A DNA stretch of 64,000 bases, taken from NCBI GenBank assembly GCA_902729315.2, contig LR746273.1:129001-193000 (forward strand). The letters are read 5' to 3'. The notes below the pieces were generated by a model. That model had not been told where the DNA came from and ran no database searches. It was given only the letters and a program-made list of their open reading frames with translations. This document shows positions 11,228 through 22,850 of this stretch, one piece after another (position 1 is the first letter of the stretch; each line of letters starts with the position of its first letter). A program made the position numbers and the translations under genes. The stretch is from Spirodela intermedia. Its lineage: Eukaryota; Streptophyta; Magnoliopsida; Alismatales; Araceae.

Positions 11228-12163
11228 ATGGTGAGGGCTCCCTGCTGTGAGAGTATAGGCTTGAAGAAGGGGCCCTGGACGGCGGAGGAAGACCAGATAC
11301 TCGTCTCCTACATTCAGCAATACGGCCACGGCAACTGGCGGGCTCTCCCCAGGCATGCCGGTGAGTGTTGCACCAGTGACAAATGGACCCCTTAGGTGCG
11401 GTAGAATGAAGCTGGGTAGTGATCAAGAGAGTTGCTGATGCTACACTCCATTTGATACTCTTGTGATGAAACTAAAAAGCTCCGGTGTCCTTGGGTTTCA
11501 GGCCTCCTTAGGTGCGGGAAAAGTTGCCGGCTTCGGTGGATGAACTACCTCCGACCTGATATCAAGAGAGGCAACTTCACCGAGGAGGAAGAGAACGCCA
11601 TCATCAGCTTGCACGGATTGCTCGGCAACAAGTACTATTCTTCTCAAGAATCTCTTCTGGAAGGTTTAATCGAATTCCGCACCCTCGCTAACGTTGCTGT
11701 TCCCAATTGCGTGCGTTTCTACAGATGGTCCGCCATTGCCGCTAAGCTTCCGGGCAGAACTGACAACGAGATCAAGAACGTGTGGCACACCCACTTGAAG
11801 AAACGAGCGAAGTCGAATGGGGCTGAGCGGGAGGAGCCCGTGAAGGAGGCGGCGACTCCATGGCGATCATGCAGCGAATTATCCTCATCTACTACCACCG
11901 GCTCTTCCACCGCCACCCGCGGGGCATCGGTGAACGAAGGGCACACAGGATCGCCGCCGGAGCCGCTGGGAATGGACGAGGACGACTGGTGGTCTGAGGC
12001 CCTATCCTTGGACAGTTCCGTCACGTCGTTGGAGTTCTCCGATTCATCCTCTTGCCTCCTGCCCTTCGACCGAACAGATGTCTCTTCCGGGGATGAAGAC
12101 GAAGATTTCTGGATGAGGGTGCTGATGGAAGTCGGAGGGCTTCCGGAGCTTCCGAACTTTTGA
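11228..12163 (+). CDS. R2R3-MYB transcription factor, MYB13/14/15 type
   Basis: Three exons: 11228-11360, 11502-11631 and 11725-12163, giving 233 residues. R2 has W17, W37 and W57; R3 has F70, W89 and W108, the standard R2R3 pattern. The domain ends [17 protein letters not shown], and the first residues MVRAPCC match the common start. The segment [21 protein letters not shown] and the ISLHGLLGN part of R3 look like subgroup 2 (MYB13, MYB14, MYB15), activators of stress and phenylpropanoid or stilbene genes. The bHLH-binding signature of R3 is absent. The acidic tail contains EDDWWSEAL and [11 protein letters not shown], likely activation segments. Splice sites fall where the family has them: after the codon for HAG in R2 and at GN|KW in R3. 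The second intron is only 93 nt, has no in-frame stop and keeps the frame. Exact target genes cannot be read from sequence. Confidence 0.93.
11632..11724 (+). other. 93-nt frame-preserving intron within the R3 repeat
   Basis: Starts GTACTATTC and ends TTTCTACAG. Its length is a multiple of three and it contains no stop in the frame of the gene, so retention would add 31 residues between N87 and W89 instead of truncating the protein. Confidence 0.85.
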
Positions 12164-12508
12164 ATGGTCTGACCACTGTCAGCCTACATAACATCTTCGT
12201 CGTTCCTACATCTCCACAACCCAGCGAACAAACAAGAGCCGGGTTGTCGCCGTCTCACTCACTGATATGGAGTATTCCTCCAGTCTGTACATAAACCTAG
12301 ATACAACCTGTGTAGAACAAGAAATGGAGGCTTGACGCCGCCACGAAGATTAAACAAGTTATTCGAATTGTTCACAGAGAGACATACTATACTCCTTCAG
12401 CGTGGTTTCGATAGTCTGCGCCGATTCACGAGCGTTTTCCGAACAGCAGAGCCTCATATGTTCTTCTATGCACGTTCGATTGGTGATATCGACGAGAACC
12501 AGGCCAGT

Positions 12509-12562
<54 letters not shown>

Positions 12563-13401
12563 TCCTCGTCACGAATCCATCAGCAACATCGCCAAAAGCA
12601 AATTATCTCAAGGTAAACACTGCTGGACGGCATCTCAGAGGCGAGCTCATCTGTAGAGGGAGCTGTGGCCGCCACCTCTGATCAGAACATTTTCAATTTT
12701 AGGCCAGCGAAAAGACAGTCAAGATCATATCCCATCGCCCGTGATGATGGGCTAAAAGTTATGAATAAGAAGACCTATTTCCCGGATGTACCGTAACGCT
12801 AAAATCTGAGTTACTCGTCCGCCATTTTCTCTTGAAATCCTTTCGTGAAGAAGAGGAGGAATGTGACGCGAGAGAGAGAGAGAGAGAGAATTGGTCACGA
12901 AGGTCATTTTTTCCTCTTACCCAGTTAAATGGCTTGGGAAGGCGGCCCAGGGACAATCTTTCAATTGCATCGGTCACGTCCGCATGTCTCCCTTGCATGT
13001 ATTAAGGGAAAGTTCAGGAAGGCGATTAAGGTGGACTCGAGGGAAGAGAGGGCAACATCGGCAGGCGAGACGAGGGCGACATCTCATCCCATTTCCTTCG
13101 ATCGCCACCCGAACTGGGTCCTTGCATTAATCTCTTAATCTCTCCCTCCCAATCAAAACCCACCAGAAGAAGAGGAAGAAGAAAAGGAATACCTAAGACC
13201 AGCCGCGAATGCGATAAGATTGTGTTCCAGTAATAATGGAGAATGAAGCCCCAGAAAAGTCAAGCAGGCTTCCAGCAAGGAATGGAAGCGAAGATGAGGG
13301 AAATTTCTTTCTGCGATAGAAAAAAATATTTTTTCAGGTTTATTCAAGAAAACCCCAGATCAGCTTTTCGACGACATAACACTGCAGGCATGGGGTGTCG
13401 C
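12164..13401. other. Intergenic stretch with MYB 3' UTR and simple repeats
   Basis: No supported gene. It holds the 3' UTR of the MYB gene at its left end, a CT-then-CA compound microsatellite at 12511-12562, a GA run at 12869-12889, and the 3' flank of the minus-strand MDH pseudogene at its right end. Confidence 0.5.
12511..12562. repeat. Compound (CT)n(CA)n microsatellite
   Basis: CT run at 12511-12543 passing directly into a CA run to 12562. Confidence 0.96.
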
Positions 13402-15711
13402 TCAAGAGAGGCATGAGTATGCCAAGGTCTTCTCCTCGGTCAGCTCCTGGGCAGTTGCATCCATCTTCTTCCGAGAGAACTCGTCAATTGGCAGTCCTGA
13501 ATGGGAAAAATACCTTCTCTCAGTCTGATTCACTTTCCTCCCCGCTAGGATCTGCAGCGGTGTACAATGGAGACAGAAATTCTATGCCTAGAAGATAAAT
13601 GGATACCATAAATACACCCAGACATGAAAGAAGCACTAAGGTCCTTTTCTGTGGGACCCGATGCATATGAAATATCTCTAATATATATTCACACAGGCAC
13701 ACGCCTCAATATACAGCCCTGGAAGACTATTTTCAAGTTAGCTGATGCCTTCGACCTAACGGATTATTAGATAAGAAGGTTTAGTATTACTTCTTAGGCA
13801 AATTTTCAACCCATGGGGCGGGGCTGATTGGCTCGTCTGTGGGTAGCTCACAGTATGACCATGGAGTGTTTCACTTGGCTGTAAATAGAAGAGACACCGC
13901 TTCATCGTAAAATTTACTGATAAGAGTATTCAGAACATTTGTGAAGCAGCTCCTGATACCCAGTTGAAATCTAGTTCCGATAGAAAAATCCGGAAATATG
14001 CACACACCTTGTACGATGGACCAATCACCATTCCGGCAAGTCACTGGGAAAGAATAGAGAAGCCCAGGCGGCACATTGTATGATCCATTGGAGTAAATAC
14101 CCATGGAAACCCCTGTGCCCTAAAAAAAGGGTATAGGCAATCAGGAATATTCTAAACAGAGACTACTGAGCTCCCTGAAAATGAAATAGTAGCAACCTCT
14201 GGGGTCCCAAGCACCCAATCATGTATGTGGTCACATGCAGCACTAGCAGCAGATAATGCACTGGAAAGTTTCCGAGCTTTGATAATTGCAGAACCACGCC
14301 GTTGAACAATTGCAGGTTATATTTTCTCAGGGATGGACGGAGCAAATTCTTTCAGGATTAAGCCACTGGTGTTTGTAGGGTTGGCAACAACAAGAACCTG
14401 GGTATTTCAAAAAAAAAAAGTCCTTTAAAAATGGCTAGATGGTCCAGATGCTGTACTCAATGACAGAAAAAACAAGCATGCAGATTGAAATCATCGCAGC
14501 GTTCATTCTTTCGACATAATGTCCAAACGATGCAGTTCATTTCTCTTTTGAACTTCAATGTCCCTTTGCTTGTACATAGATGCATTCCCGTACTTGCCTT
14601 AAGCTAATGAGCGTAATATACCTTACAGTTTGCAGCTGCATACTGCTCGAGGGCTGAGGCCTGAGACTTGTATATGGAGACATTTTTTGACATGACATCT
14701 TTTCTCTCCATTCCTTCCTTCCTTGGGAATCCACCAATCATAGCTGCTATGCTGACGCCAGAGCAGGCTTCAGCAACATCGCCTGTGGCAACAAGCAGCC
14801 ATACCTTTAAGAAGAGGAAAGGCGGCATCAATCAACTCCATTTTCACCCCATTGAGGGCTTCAGCTGCGGGTGGAATATCAAGCATGTGCAAAATTATAG
14901 GCTTGTCTGCTCCCAGCATCACTCCCATAGCAATCATGAGCACGAGAGCATATCCAATTTGACCTACAGAGAAAATATCGAAGCCAAAAGTCTTATAAAA
15001 GAAACGAGCATGAAGATGAATACAAGTAAACAAATAGGTCCGTATAACGTGCTCTGTTTTGCATCAAATGAACAAAGAAACTGATGAATCCACCACAGTC
15101 CCAGTCCAGAATTACAACAAAACTACCCGGTTTTCGAGTGATACATCCACACTGAACCGGTTCATTTAGAAATGTAAAACTAATGGAAAGTGCAGAACTC
15201 CACCTACAGTAACGAGTCTGGTCCCTCATAATTCTCTCTCTCTCCCTCGTTGTCTCTCAACTCATGCGAACTCACCCCACGCATCCCAAACATCATCGAA
15301 ATAACTGCGTCAGAAAAATGGAACAACACCTGCACTCAAAGATCCGAGGAATAACGACAGATCCACTACACTAGATATAAAAACAATTTAATAAACACCG
15401 GTAAAAATACATCCCCTATCTGTGTATTATTTTTCCCCGTAAATGAAACCTCAAATGCCTTTTACATCTCGGTATTATTTTTATTCGTAGAAGGAGCCAT
15501 CAGTCTACGAAGACAAGCTCAACGTAAAAATATTAAATGGACCTAGTCCATCGCACCAAAAGACAGCAACCATATGATCAAAGGGCCAGAAAAGGAATTA
15601 ATTTTCAAGCCCCAGAAGCCAGGAGACGGACTCTGACGCCATCGCCGGAGAGGGGAGCGTCAAGCTACCTGCTGCGCCGATGACGAGCACTCTGACGGGA
15701 TCCTTCGCCAT
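13402..15711 (-). pseudogene. Cytosolic NAD malate dehydrogenase pseudogene, intron-containing, catalytic core deleted
   Basis: Recognisable exon pieces, read on the minus strand: 15711-15669 (MAKDPVRVLVIGAAG, the Rossmann glycine motif), 14963-14805 ([20 protein letters not shown] and on to AAFPLLKG), then to 14622 ([20 protein letters not shown] and on to NCKV), 14397-14197, 14119-14008 ([10 protein letters not shown]) and 13496-13402 (ending LAYSCLS). Three lesions are seen. At about 14804-14783 the second intron and the start of the next exon have collapsed to a short remnant, shifting the frame. At about 14325 a one-base loss follows the PSIPEK codons. Directly after it the exon jumps to [12 protein letters not shown], so roughly 75 residues are gone, including the active-site LTRLDHNRALG and the catalytic-His WGNHSS segments. 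Remaining splice sites look intact. Functional cMDH would supply cytosolic NADH/oxaloacetate exchange; this copy cannot. Retained introns mean it arose by DNA duplication or in-place decay, not retroposition. Confidence 0.92.
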
Positions 15712-15813
15712 CGCCGGAGAGGGGAGTGGGGGTCTTGGAAGTGGGCACGTCGCCGCTGCGTTCTCCGATAGGCCTACCGGGGAGCGTGTAAAGCTCCGGT
15801 CGCTAGCCTCCTC

Positions 15814-15822
15814 TATATAATA
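15814..15822 (-). promoter_or_regulatory. Candidate TATA element of the MDH pseudogene
   Basis: TATATAATA on the + strand (TATTATATA on the minus strand) lies about 105 nt upstream of the pseudogene ATG, a normal core-promoter distance. The promoter may therefore still be usable. Confidence 0.4.
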
Positions 15823-16169
15823 CGGGGAGAAGAGAACGTGGCGACTCGACTTTTGTCCTCGGGATCTGCATGAAGCGGGGCTATCCTACCGGAATCCGTT
15901 TGGCCAATCTTTGTTTCTTATCGATTCGTGTAGCATTCGCGATCAACTGGAGTAAGTTAGGACGCCCACGGGAGAGGTACGCCCGCCAGTTTGCGATGAA
16001 CGTGAAAACTAGGATCGAATATTATTACTGGACCGGACGGAGCCCGTTAGGCCCAAAAGAGGCCCGTTTCTTTATTTATCAGGACGACTAATTATTCTTT
16101 CTGCTGTACATGAGAAGAAGAAAGAGGAGGATCAACGGAGGGGGAGAACCGACGTTCGAGGGCTGGTTG

Positions 16170-16709
16170 CTAGAGCCCTGGGGAGAGCGTCTCCAGGCGA
16201 TCATCGGAGGATCTCTGCGACTCCTCCCTCATCTTCTCCCTGAATGCGGCGATGAAGAGCTCGGCCCTCAGGTCTATCCCCTCCAGCTGATTGGTCCCCG
16301 GAAGCTTCTCCTCGGCGCTGCCCATCTGCCGCGGCTCACTCACCCCCGTCTCGTCTGCGACGGCGCCGGCGGCAGTGTCGAGCTCGAGCGAGGGCTCGAC
16401 GTGCACCGGGATGACGGGTTTGTCGGAGAGGTCGTCGGCGAGCTCGGGCGGCGGGAGACTGCGGCGGTGGAGAAGCAAACTCTGGTCGGAGGGCAGGCGT
16501 AAGGGAGGGCGGCTCTTGAGCCGAAACCGGGACGGAGGCCGGCGGCGGCCGCCGAGGATGGCGGAGACCCCGACGCTGATCCCGCTGGCGGTGCGTTTGA
16601 AGGCCTTGGACGGCCTGAGCCGGAAGCCCCCGAGCCGGAGCGCGGTGGCGAGCTTCCCCAGGGCCGTCCTGGCTGGCAGGAGCTTCCTTGTGATGCTTGA
16701 TCGGTACAT
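16170..16709 (-). CDS. DUF761 domain plant protein
   Basis: Single-exon gene of 179 residues beginning MYRSSITRKLLPARTALGKL. The C-terminal part GIDLRAELFIAAFREKMREE (about residues 144-163) fits the DUF761 motif of plant proteins, in which an Ile-Asp pair, a conserved Ala-Glu and a Phe-x-x-x-Phe pattern precede a basic helix. The N-terminal half is basic and Arg-rich; the middle is low complexity. DUF761 proteins are plant-specific, mostly small, and lack a well defined biochemical role; I assign none. The gene is very GC-rich, unlike its AT-rich right flank. The opposite strand carries a frame of similar length, but only the minus frame has the family motif. Confidence 0.78.
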   Translation of the reverse strand: MYRSSITRKLLPARTALGKLATALRLGGFRLRPSKAFKRTASGISVGVSAILGGRRRPPSRFRLKSRPPLRLPSDQSLLLHRRSLPPPELADDLSDKPVIPVHVEPSLELDTAAGAVADETGVSEPRQMGSAEEKLPGTNQLEGIDLRAELFIAAFREKMREESQRSSDDRLETLSPGL

Positions 16710-17500
16710 GGCGGCGACGGAGAGGCGCTACCCAGAGGGGTGTGTGGTGAGAGGGGAAGAAAGTCTCTGATGCAGTGGCGAGTGGACTGGCGGCGGGTGG
16801 GGTGGAGGGGGGCTTATCGGGCCGGCAAGAAGATTCCTTCCCGAGGTTGCTTCGAGACTAAGCGACCGCGTGCTCCCCACGTTTTCTGGGTCCCTGCGAG
16901 CTCGTCTTGCTGTCAACGACAACAAGCTCTCTCCGGTTCCTTCGTAAGTGGCTCCTGAGAGGTCACCCGACAACGCGGGGAATCTTCGCTGCAAGCCCCA
17001 CCGCACGGGCACCTCCAGCCGACTTCACTCACGAAGGGACACACACACACGCATAGAGGTGATTTCTGACGTGGCGTGCATCGGCTCTCCCCGAGCGGTC
17101 CTCTCCCTCCTCAACTACTCTCCCCAGCCCCACCTGGTCTATTACGTCCATAGAGGTGAGGGAAGGGAGATCTCATTCCCGCGTGTGAAGGGAACAGATA
17201 GGAAAGTTGAATTGTTCAGTTTGGCTATGAGGGCCAAAGGTCGATCGATTGGTGTCTCATTACTGTAGAATGCCGCCCTTGAGAAGGTGTTCGAGAGGCC
17301 CTCTCCTCTTCGTCACTAGTTACTCTTCTGACCTAAAAATTGCACTTCTCCTGCTCGAGAAATGCCCTAATGACCTAACCGTTACAATGATGGAATCCTT
17401 TTCCCCATCACTCCTCCCTTCATACTATTGTATCTTTTCCGCCTCCTTTCATAAATCTGCATCAATCCCATTACAATGATGGAATTAATGTTGCATCGTA
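16710..17500. other. GC-rich upstream flank of the DUF761 gene grading into AT-rich DNA
   Basis: Likely holds the 5' UTR and promoter of the minus-strand DUF761 gene. Short frames are open on both strands because of base composition. No other gene is supported. GC content drops sharply after about 17300, marking the edge of the repeat island. Confidence 0.45.
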
Positions 17501-17949
17501 GCTACTTGATAACATGCAAACGATGACTTAGAAATATGCATTAGATAAGATGTATTTTCGGTTTTTGGGTACTATTTAGGATCTTATCATAAGATGTTTA
17601 TGATTTTATTATTTCTATGGGTTCATCTATATTTTTAGAATTTTCCAGACTTTTTCCAGAATTGTCTCACATTTATTTGGCTATGAATTGAATTTTCTAT
17701 TTCGAAATAATAATTTGGGAGTTTTTCCGGATTTTTCTAAGTATTTTCAGGATTTATTTCAATCGGGTGATCAGGATGCACACATCAGAGATATCGAACA
17801 TCATTACGTATTGTAGTCAAAGCAACTAGAATCTGATTGGACACACACCCAACAGCCGACAGTGTATGACACCCAAATCAAGATTTAGCTGGATGGTGCA
17901 TCTAAAAGTTTTAAGTGACCAAAATGTTTCCAACTGCTTTTTTTTTTAT

Positions 17950-19370
17950 GAGATTTGGCTTCATTTTGGTCTTTCTGAACTTGGATGTAACTTTTAAATA
18001 CTTTGATTTTTTAATCAACCAAGAGGAAACGGTGTTTTCAAGCTCCAAATTACATCAATATATGTATTTTTCATCAGATTTTGACCATCACTTTGCCCTA
18101 GATTTTTTTGATTTTCTCAAGTTAGCACTTTCCTTTGACAATGAATTATAAGAAAAAAGTGGTGTACATCATATATTGATTTCAAGGTGAGTCAAATCTA
18201 ATAAAATTTAGAGTAAATTATAGTTAAAAGTTAGGATTAGATCCACTTTGATTCTTGAATCAACCAAGGTCCAAGCTCTAAATTACATCAATGTATGTGT
18301 TTTTTATTAGATTTTGATCATTGCTTTGTCTTGGACAAAATTCTCACTTTCTTCTGACAAAGAATTAGAAACAAAAAGTGGTGCACATCATATTGGTTCA
18401 AGGTGAGTCAAATTCTAGTAAGAGTTAAAGTAGATTTTTAGTTAGAAGTTAGGAATAAATCTGCTTTGATTTTTTACTCAACCAAGGGAGAAGGGTGTTT
18501 TTAAGCTCTAAATTGCATTGACGCATGTGTTTTTCATTAGATTTTGATCATTACTTTGCCTTAGACAAGATCTCTCTAATTTTCTTGAGTTAGCACCTCT
18601 TCTAATGTGGAATTAGAAGAAAAAAATAACATCATGTTGGTTTCAAGATGAGTCAAATTCTTGTAAAACTTAGAATAGATTTTAGTTGAAGTTAGGAATA
18701 GATCCACTTTGACTTTTGAATCAACCAAGGAGTAGTGTTTTCAAGCTCTAAATGACATCAATGCATATGTTTTTCATTAGTTTTTGACCCTCACTTTCCT
18801 TGGACAAGATCTCTCTAATTTCCTCAACTTAGCACCTTCTTCTAATGAGGAATTAGAAGAAAAAAGTGGTGTACATTATTTTGGTTTCAAGGTGAGTCAA
18901 ATTTTAATAAAACTTAGAGTAGATCAATGTATGGAAGAAAAATGGTGCTTTTAAGCTCTAAATTACATCAATATATGTATTGATCATCACTTTACCTTGG
19001 ATAAGATCTCTATGATTTTCTCAAGTTAGTACCTTCTTCCAATGAGAAATTGAAAGAAAAAAATGTTAGCTTCAAGGTGATTCAAATTCTAGTAAAACAT
19101 AGATTAGACTTTAGTTAAAAGTTAAGAATTTATCCACTTTGATTTACTTAAAAGTTAAGAATAGTTAAATTGCATCAATACATGTGTTTTTCATTAGATT
19201 TTCATCCTCACTTTGCCCTAGACAAAATCTTTTTGATTTCCTCAAGTTGGCACCTTCTGGTGAGGAATTGAAGGAAAAAAGTGGTACACATCATGGTTTC
19301 AAGGTGAGTCAAATTCTAGTAGAAAAATAGGTTTTAGTTAGAAGTTAGGAATAAATCTACTTAGATATAT
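17950..19370 (+). repeat. Degenerate tandem repeat, about six copies of a ~240-bp unit
   Basis: Each unit carries the same ordered landmarks: ATCAACCAAG, then AAGCTCTAAATTACATCAAT, then ATTTTTCATTAGATTTTGA-type text, then CTCAAGTTAGCACCTTCT-like text, then AGAAAAAAGTGGTGTACATC, then TTTCAAGGTGAGTCAAAT, then TTAGAAGTTAGGA. The CTCTAAATTACATCAAT landmark recurs near 18040, 18280, 18510, 18750, 18955 and 19165, a spacing of 205-245 nt. Copies differ by many substitutions and small deletions. Arrays like this are often found in the untranslated parts of large gypsy elements. Confidence 0.88.
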
Positions 19371-19479
19371 CATTCTCTATTGATATTTTGATCTTTTCTT
19401 GATCATCTCATTTGATTATAAGAAATCAGATCATGATTTCTTCTCTTCTCTATGTACTCTTTTTTATTTTCATTATGTA

Positions 19480-19640
19480 CATCACATCTTCTTCTCTCAT
19501 TCACTAAAACTCAATAGAAACTAGATTGTTTCACCTCAATCCTTGTGGAGATGACTTGATTCATCACTGTCTACCAAGTTAGTATTTACATCAGATATAA
19601 TTAATATAAACATTTTTTTGATTGAGAAAAACCTTAGCTT
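19480..19640 (+). mobile_element. LTR-end-like segment of a gypsy element
   Basis: The text CAATCCTTGTGGAGATGACT near 19538 followed by CTACCAAGTTAG is like the block near the 3' end of many plant gypsy LTRs (an 'atcc-tgtgg-gacga' block). It follows directly on the tandem array and is read in the + direction. Confidence 0.35.
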
Positions 19641-22600
19641 TAACAACAACCAAATCAAATCTTACTTATCACTGTACAATATCATGATGTTTCAAAGATT
19701 GGGAGATGTTCTTATTAGATGACTACCTCCTAACTAGATGAGACCAATCATATGTTTGACTATTATTTGAGACTAGATGTTCCAATAAAGTTTCACATCT
19801 AGTACGATTAAAAGATGTTGACTGTAATTAGTTGATCCCACAATCTTACATAATTGAGGAAGATGAAATGTGGGGTAAAGTAGGTGGTATGAGTGAGATT
19901 TAGTTGAGAGTTGATGATTCTAACTTTCTTTAAAATTTTGTAGAGACTAGAGAAGTCCATGGATAACTTTTTGTTAGTTTTCTTAGTAAGAGACTATTAT
20001 CTAGGACCAAAGGCATAAGTAAATTAGATTGTATTCTTAAAATTAGATATAACTGTAATGTCTATCAGCTTGATACTACATGTGCACTTGAGCCTTGTGG
20101 AGGTGATACTTAAGTAATTATAATATCTTATCTATAAGTTGCTTATCCATTGTGGCAATGGGTGTAGGGGATGACTTGTATCTCAATAAGGCTAGTAAAT
20201 TTCTTTTACACACATCCTTAAACGGTGTGATTTATAACATTATACGGAAAGAAACGCTATGAAAAAATTCTATCAAACACCTTTAGTTTAAAACAATAAA
20301 GGTAAATGTTCAGCCCCCTGTTGACCACTTTAGTCTAACAATAACTTTGAGGATGATATGTTATACTTTGCTTGAGTTGTGTACCTAAAAACTTGAATAT
20401 AATAGTTTAAACATTACTCATGAAGTTTATGTCACACTTTGAAAGAGTTGATGATGGTATACCATATAGATGTGCTACCTAATATGTAAATAATTCTACT
20501 ACCTCCTTTGTTGTAGAATTATTTGTCTTATATGTGTAACTATAATTTAGATATATATTTTTCTAACGTTGAACATGAACCTAAAAGAATTAAATGGGCT
20601 GCTTTAAGACAAAGTTATAGTTTTTAGATTTTGGTAGTCCTTCCCTAAAATTTATGGAAATATCTTCCTATATCTATTGTAGATTGAGAAGTATTTAGAG
20701 GCCCATTTGTTCCAATGATAATGATTTGTTATGTTGGTAAGTTTGACATTCCACAACATGTTGCCTAATTATATGTTTCATGCCAACTAAATAAATTTAT
20801 TGTGTAATACTTTTGTATGTTTTGAGATAACTCAATGTGAACTTATATAAGATTTAGTAGAATTCTTTTAGAATAATTATAATTATGCTAGAGTGGGACA
20901 AAATTATTAAATATTTCTTATGTAATAGAGTCATCATCTAATAATATAATATATTTTTTTGGAAGATCTTTGTTAGATATGTGTTGAATTAGCAACAACA
21001 AGTGATACATCTCACCAATGGTACTTCCTTTGAGATTTACTTAATATCTAGTAACAACATTTTGGAGATAACGATTTTATTCAACTCACTCAAGATGAGT
21101 ATTCATGATTGTGTGTAAGTTATTTCATTGTGTACATATTCTTTATATATGTTTTCAAACTTATAGTCAATAAGCTTGATAAATAATATATGATTTTAAA
21201 AGAGTTTCTAATATTATTCAATAGATATCTATGGTTGCTCTAATTTGTTTGGATAATGAAACATTTATTTCAAAAAATAATAATGCTATTTTAGAATGAT
21301 CAACACTATGGTTAAAATTTTTCATTCATAACTAGTTTTAGTCCATTTTTTAGAAAGAACTTGACTAAAATATTTCATTCAACTATTGTCTTCTATTAAA
21401 ATAGCTCTCACTTTATAATAAAAAACGTTAGTTTCTAATACAAAAGATTTAATTAAGTATTGTTATGACTCGTGTCCTCATCATGACTCATGTGAGTTAT
21501 TCAAATATGTGTTGCATTTCTCTATTTCATTTGAACATATTTTTTAGTTGATTCATCAAGGGTTAGACTATTACTCTATAACCTACATCAAATTAGTAAT
21601 AATATCCTATCAGTCCTAATAAGTCTCTTAATTTTTTGTATGTTGTTGGTTCCTACCAATGAGTTAGCATTAATAGCTTATCCTAGTCAATCATTCACTC
21701 TTTTAACTAAATTTAGTGCACAAAGTAGTTGAGTCATTCTTTGTCGAACTTTTGTATTTTCTTATGTTAGTATGAAGTTGATTGGTCAACAATGTTGTAA
21801 ATACCTACTAAATGTATTGTTCATACTCTTCCACTTTACTTATAAAAATAGAAATGTCATAAAATTTAAAACAATTATATGGATAAGATGATGAAATATC
21901 TTGTTATTAATAAGATATCTTGTCAAGTTGAGTACCATAAAAATAAATATATAATGGACATCGTGAATGTTGAAAATCATCTTTGGTATGTCTCACTACT
22001 TCATCTATATTTAATGATATCTCAACTCAAGATCTAATTTGAAGAAATAGGTTTATGATGGAATTTTTCAAGAAGTTTGTCTAGCACAAAAATAAAGAAT
22101 CTATTAGTTATTATGACATTTAATGTCTTATAATCTAAACATATTTTCAACTAATATTTTTCTATTTTATTAGAAGAGCATGACTTGCCAAAAGGTTGTT
22201 GGAAAGTTGATGAATTGTCACATGACTCAACTATTACACTAGCTATTTAAATAATATTTTTTGGAAGTAAGAGTAAAGGTAAGATCTAAGATTTATTGGT
22301 TGAGTTTGCGCAACGAGCAAGTGGCATGATCAACTTCACAATTGGGAGACATCTAGTACACTAATTAAAATATCACAATAAATCAATCATAATATTCTCG
22401 ATTATCTAGGTGAGGTAAGTGTATTCTTACTATCTAGATAACTATTTTTTTTTATGAAATTATATTGCCAACACTTATCCCATGTTTATCTCATATATTA
22501 AACACTTTAATAAATACTTGATTTATTCAAACAAAGATTTGTATGTAGAGTTTTTATGTTTACTTCTAATATAATGACATAGAGAGGAGTATTTAATTGA

Positions 22601-22740
22601 CCTACTGCCCCTCTAGGATCACATATGTGTTAGCCAACTTTATGGGTAGATAATCCAAGACTATGTGGCCCATGTATTTCTATTGACAACGTTTTACCAA
22701 CACATCTAGCTTTCACTTTATCCACACTTACTAAGAGCAT

Positions 22741-22850
22741 CTACAATTAGTCACATTTGATAATGAAAGTTTGAACTCTTTCACTAGGTCATTGTACATA
22801 AAATTATGGGTCCTCCCACAATCAATCAAAATTATTACATCTCTCTCTTG
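22741..22850 (-). mobile_element. Gypsy-type aspartic protease relic
   Basis: Read on the minus strand this gives ERDVIILIDCGRTHNFMYND, matching the retroviral-type protease motif of plant gypsy elements (normally I/L-D-S-G-A-T-H-N-F-I). The active-site triad D-S/T-G is changed to D-C-G and the flanks are interrupted by stops, so it is dead. Confidence 0.7.

Noticed and set aside
14783-14804. A 23-nt GT-AG intron that would restore the MDH frame
   Set aside because: Far below any known plant intron length, and it would still leave the VVAT codons missing; a deletion scar is the simpler reading.
16291-16770. 159-codon + strand frame opposite the DUF761 gene
   Set aside because: Only the minus frame contains the DUF761 motif.
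17950-19370. CRISPR-like array
   Set aside because: The repeats are long, degenerate and contiguous with no spacers, in a plant nuclear genome.
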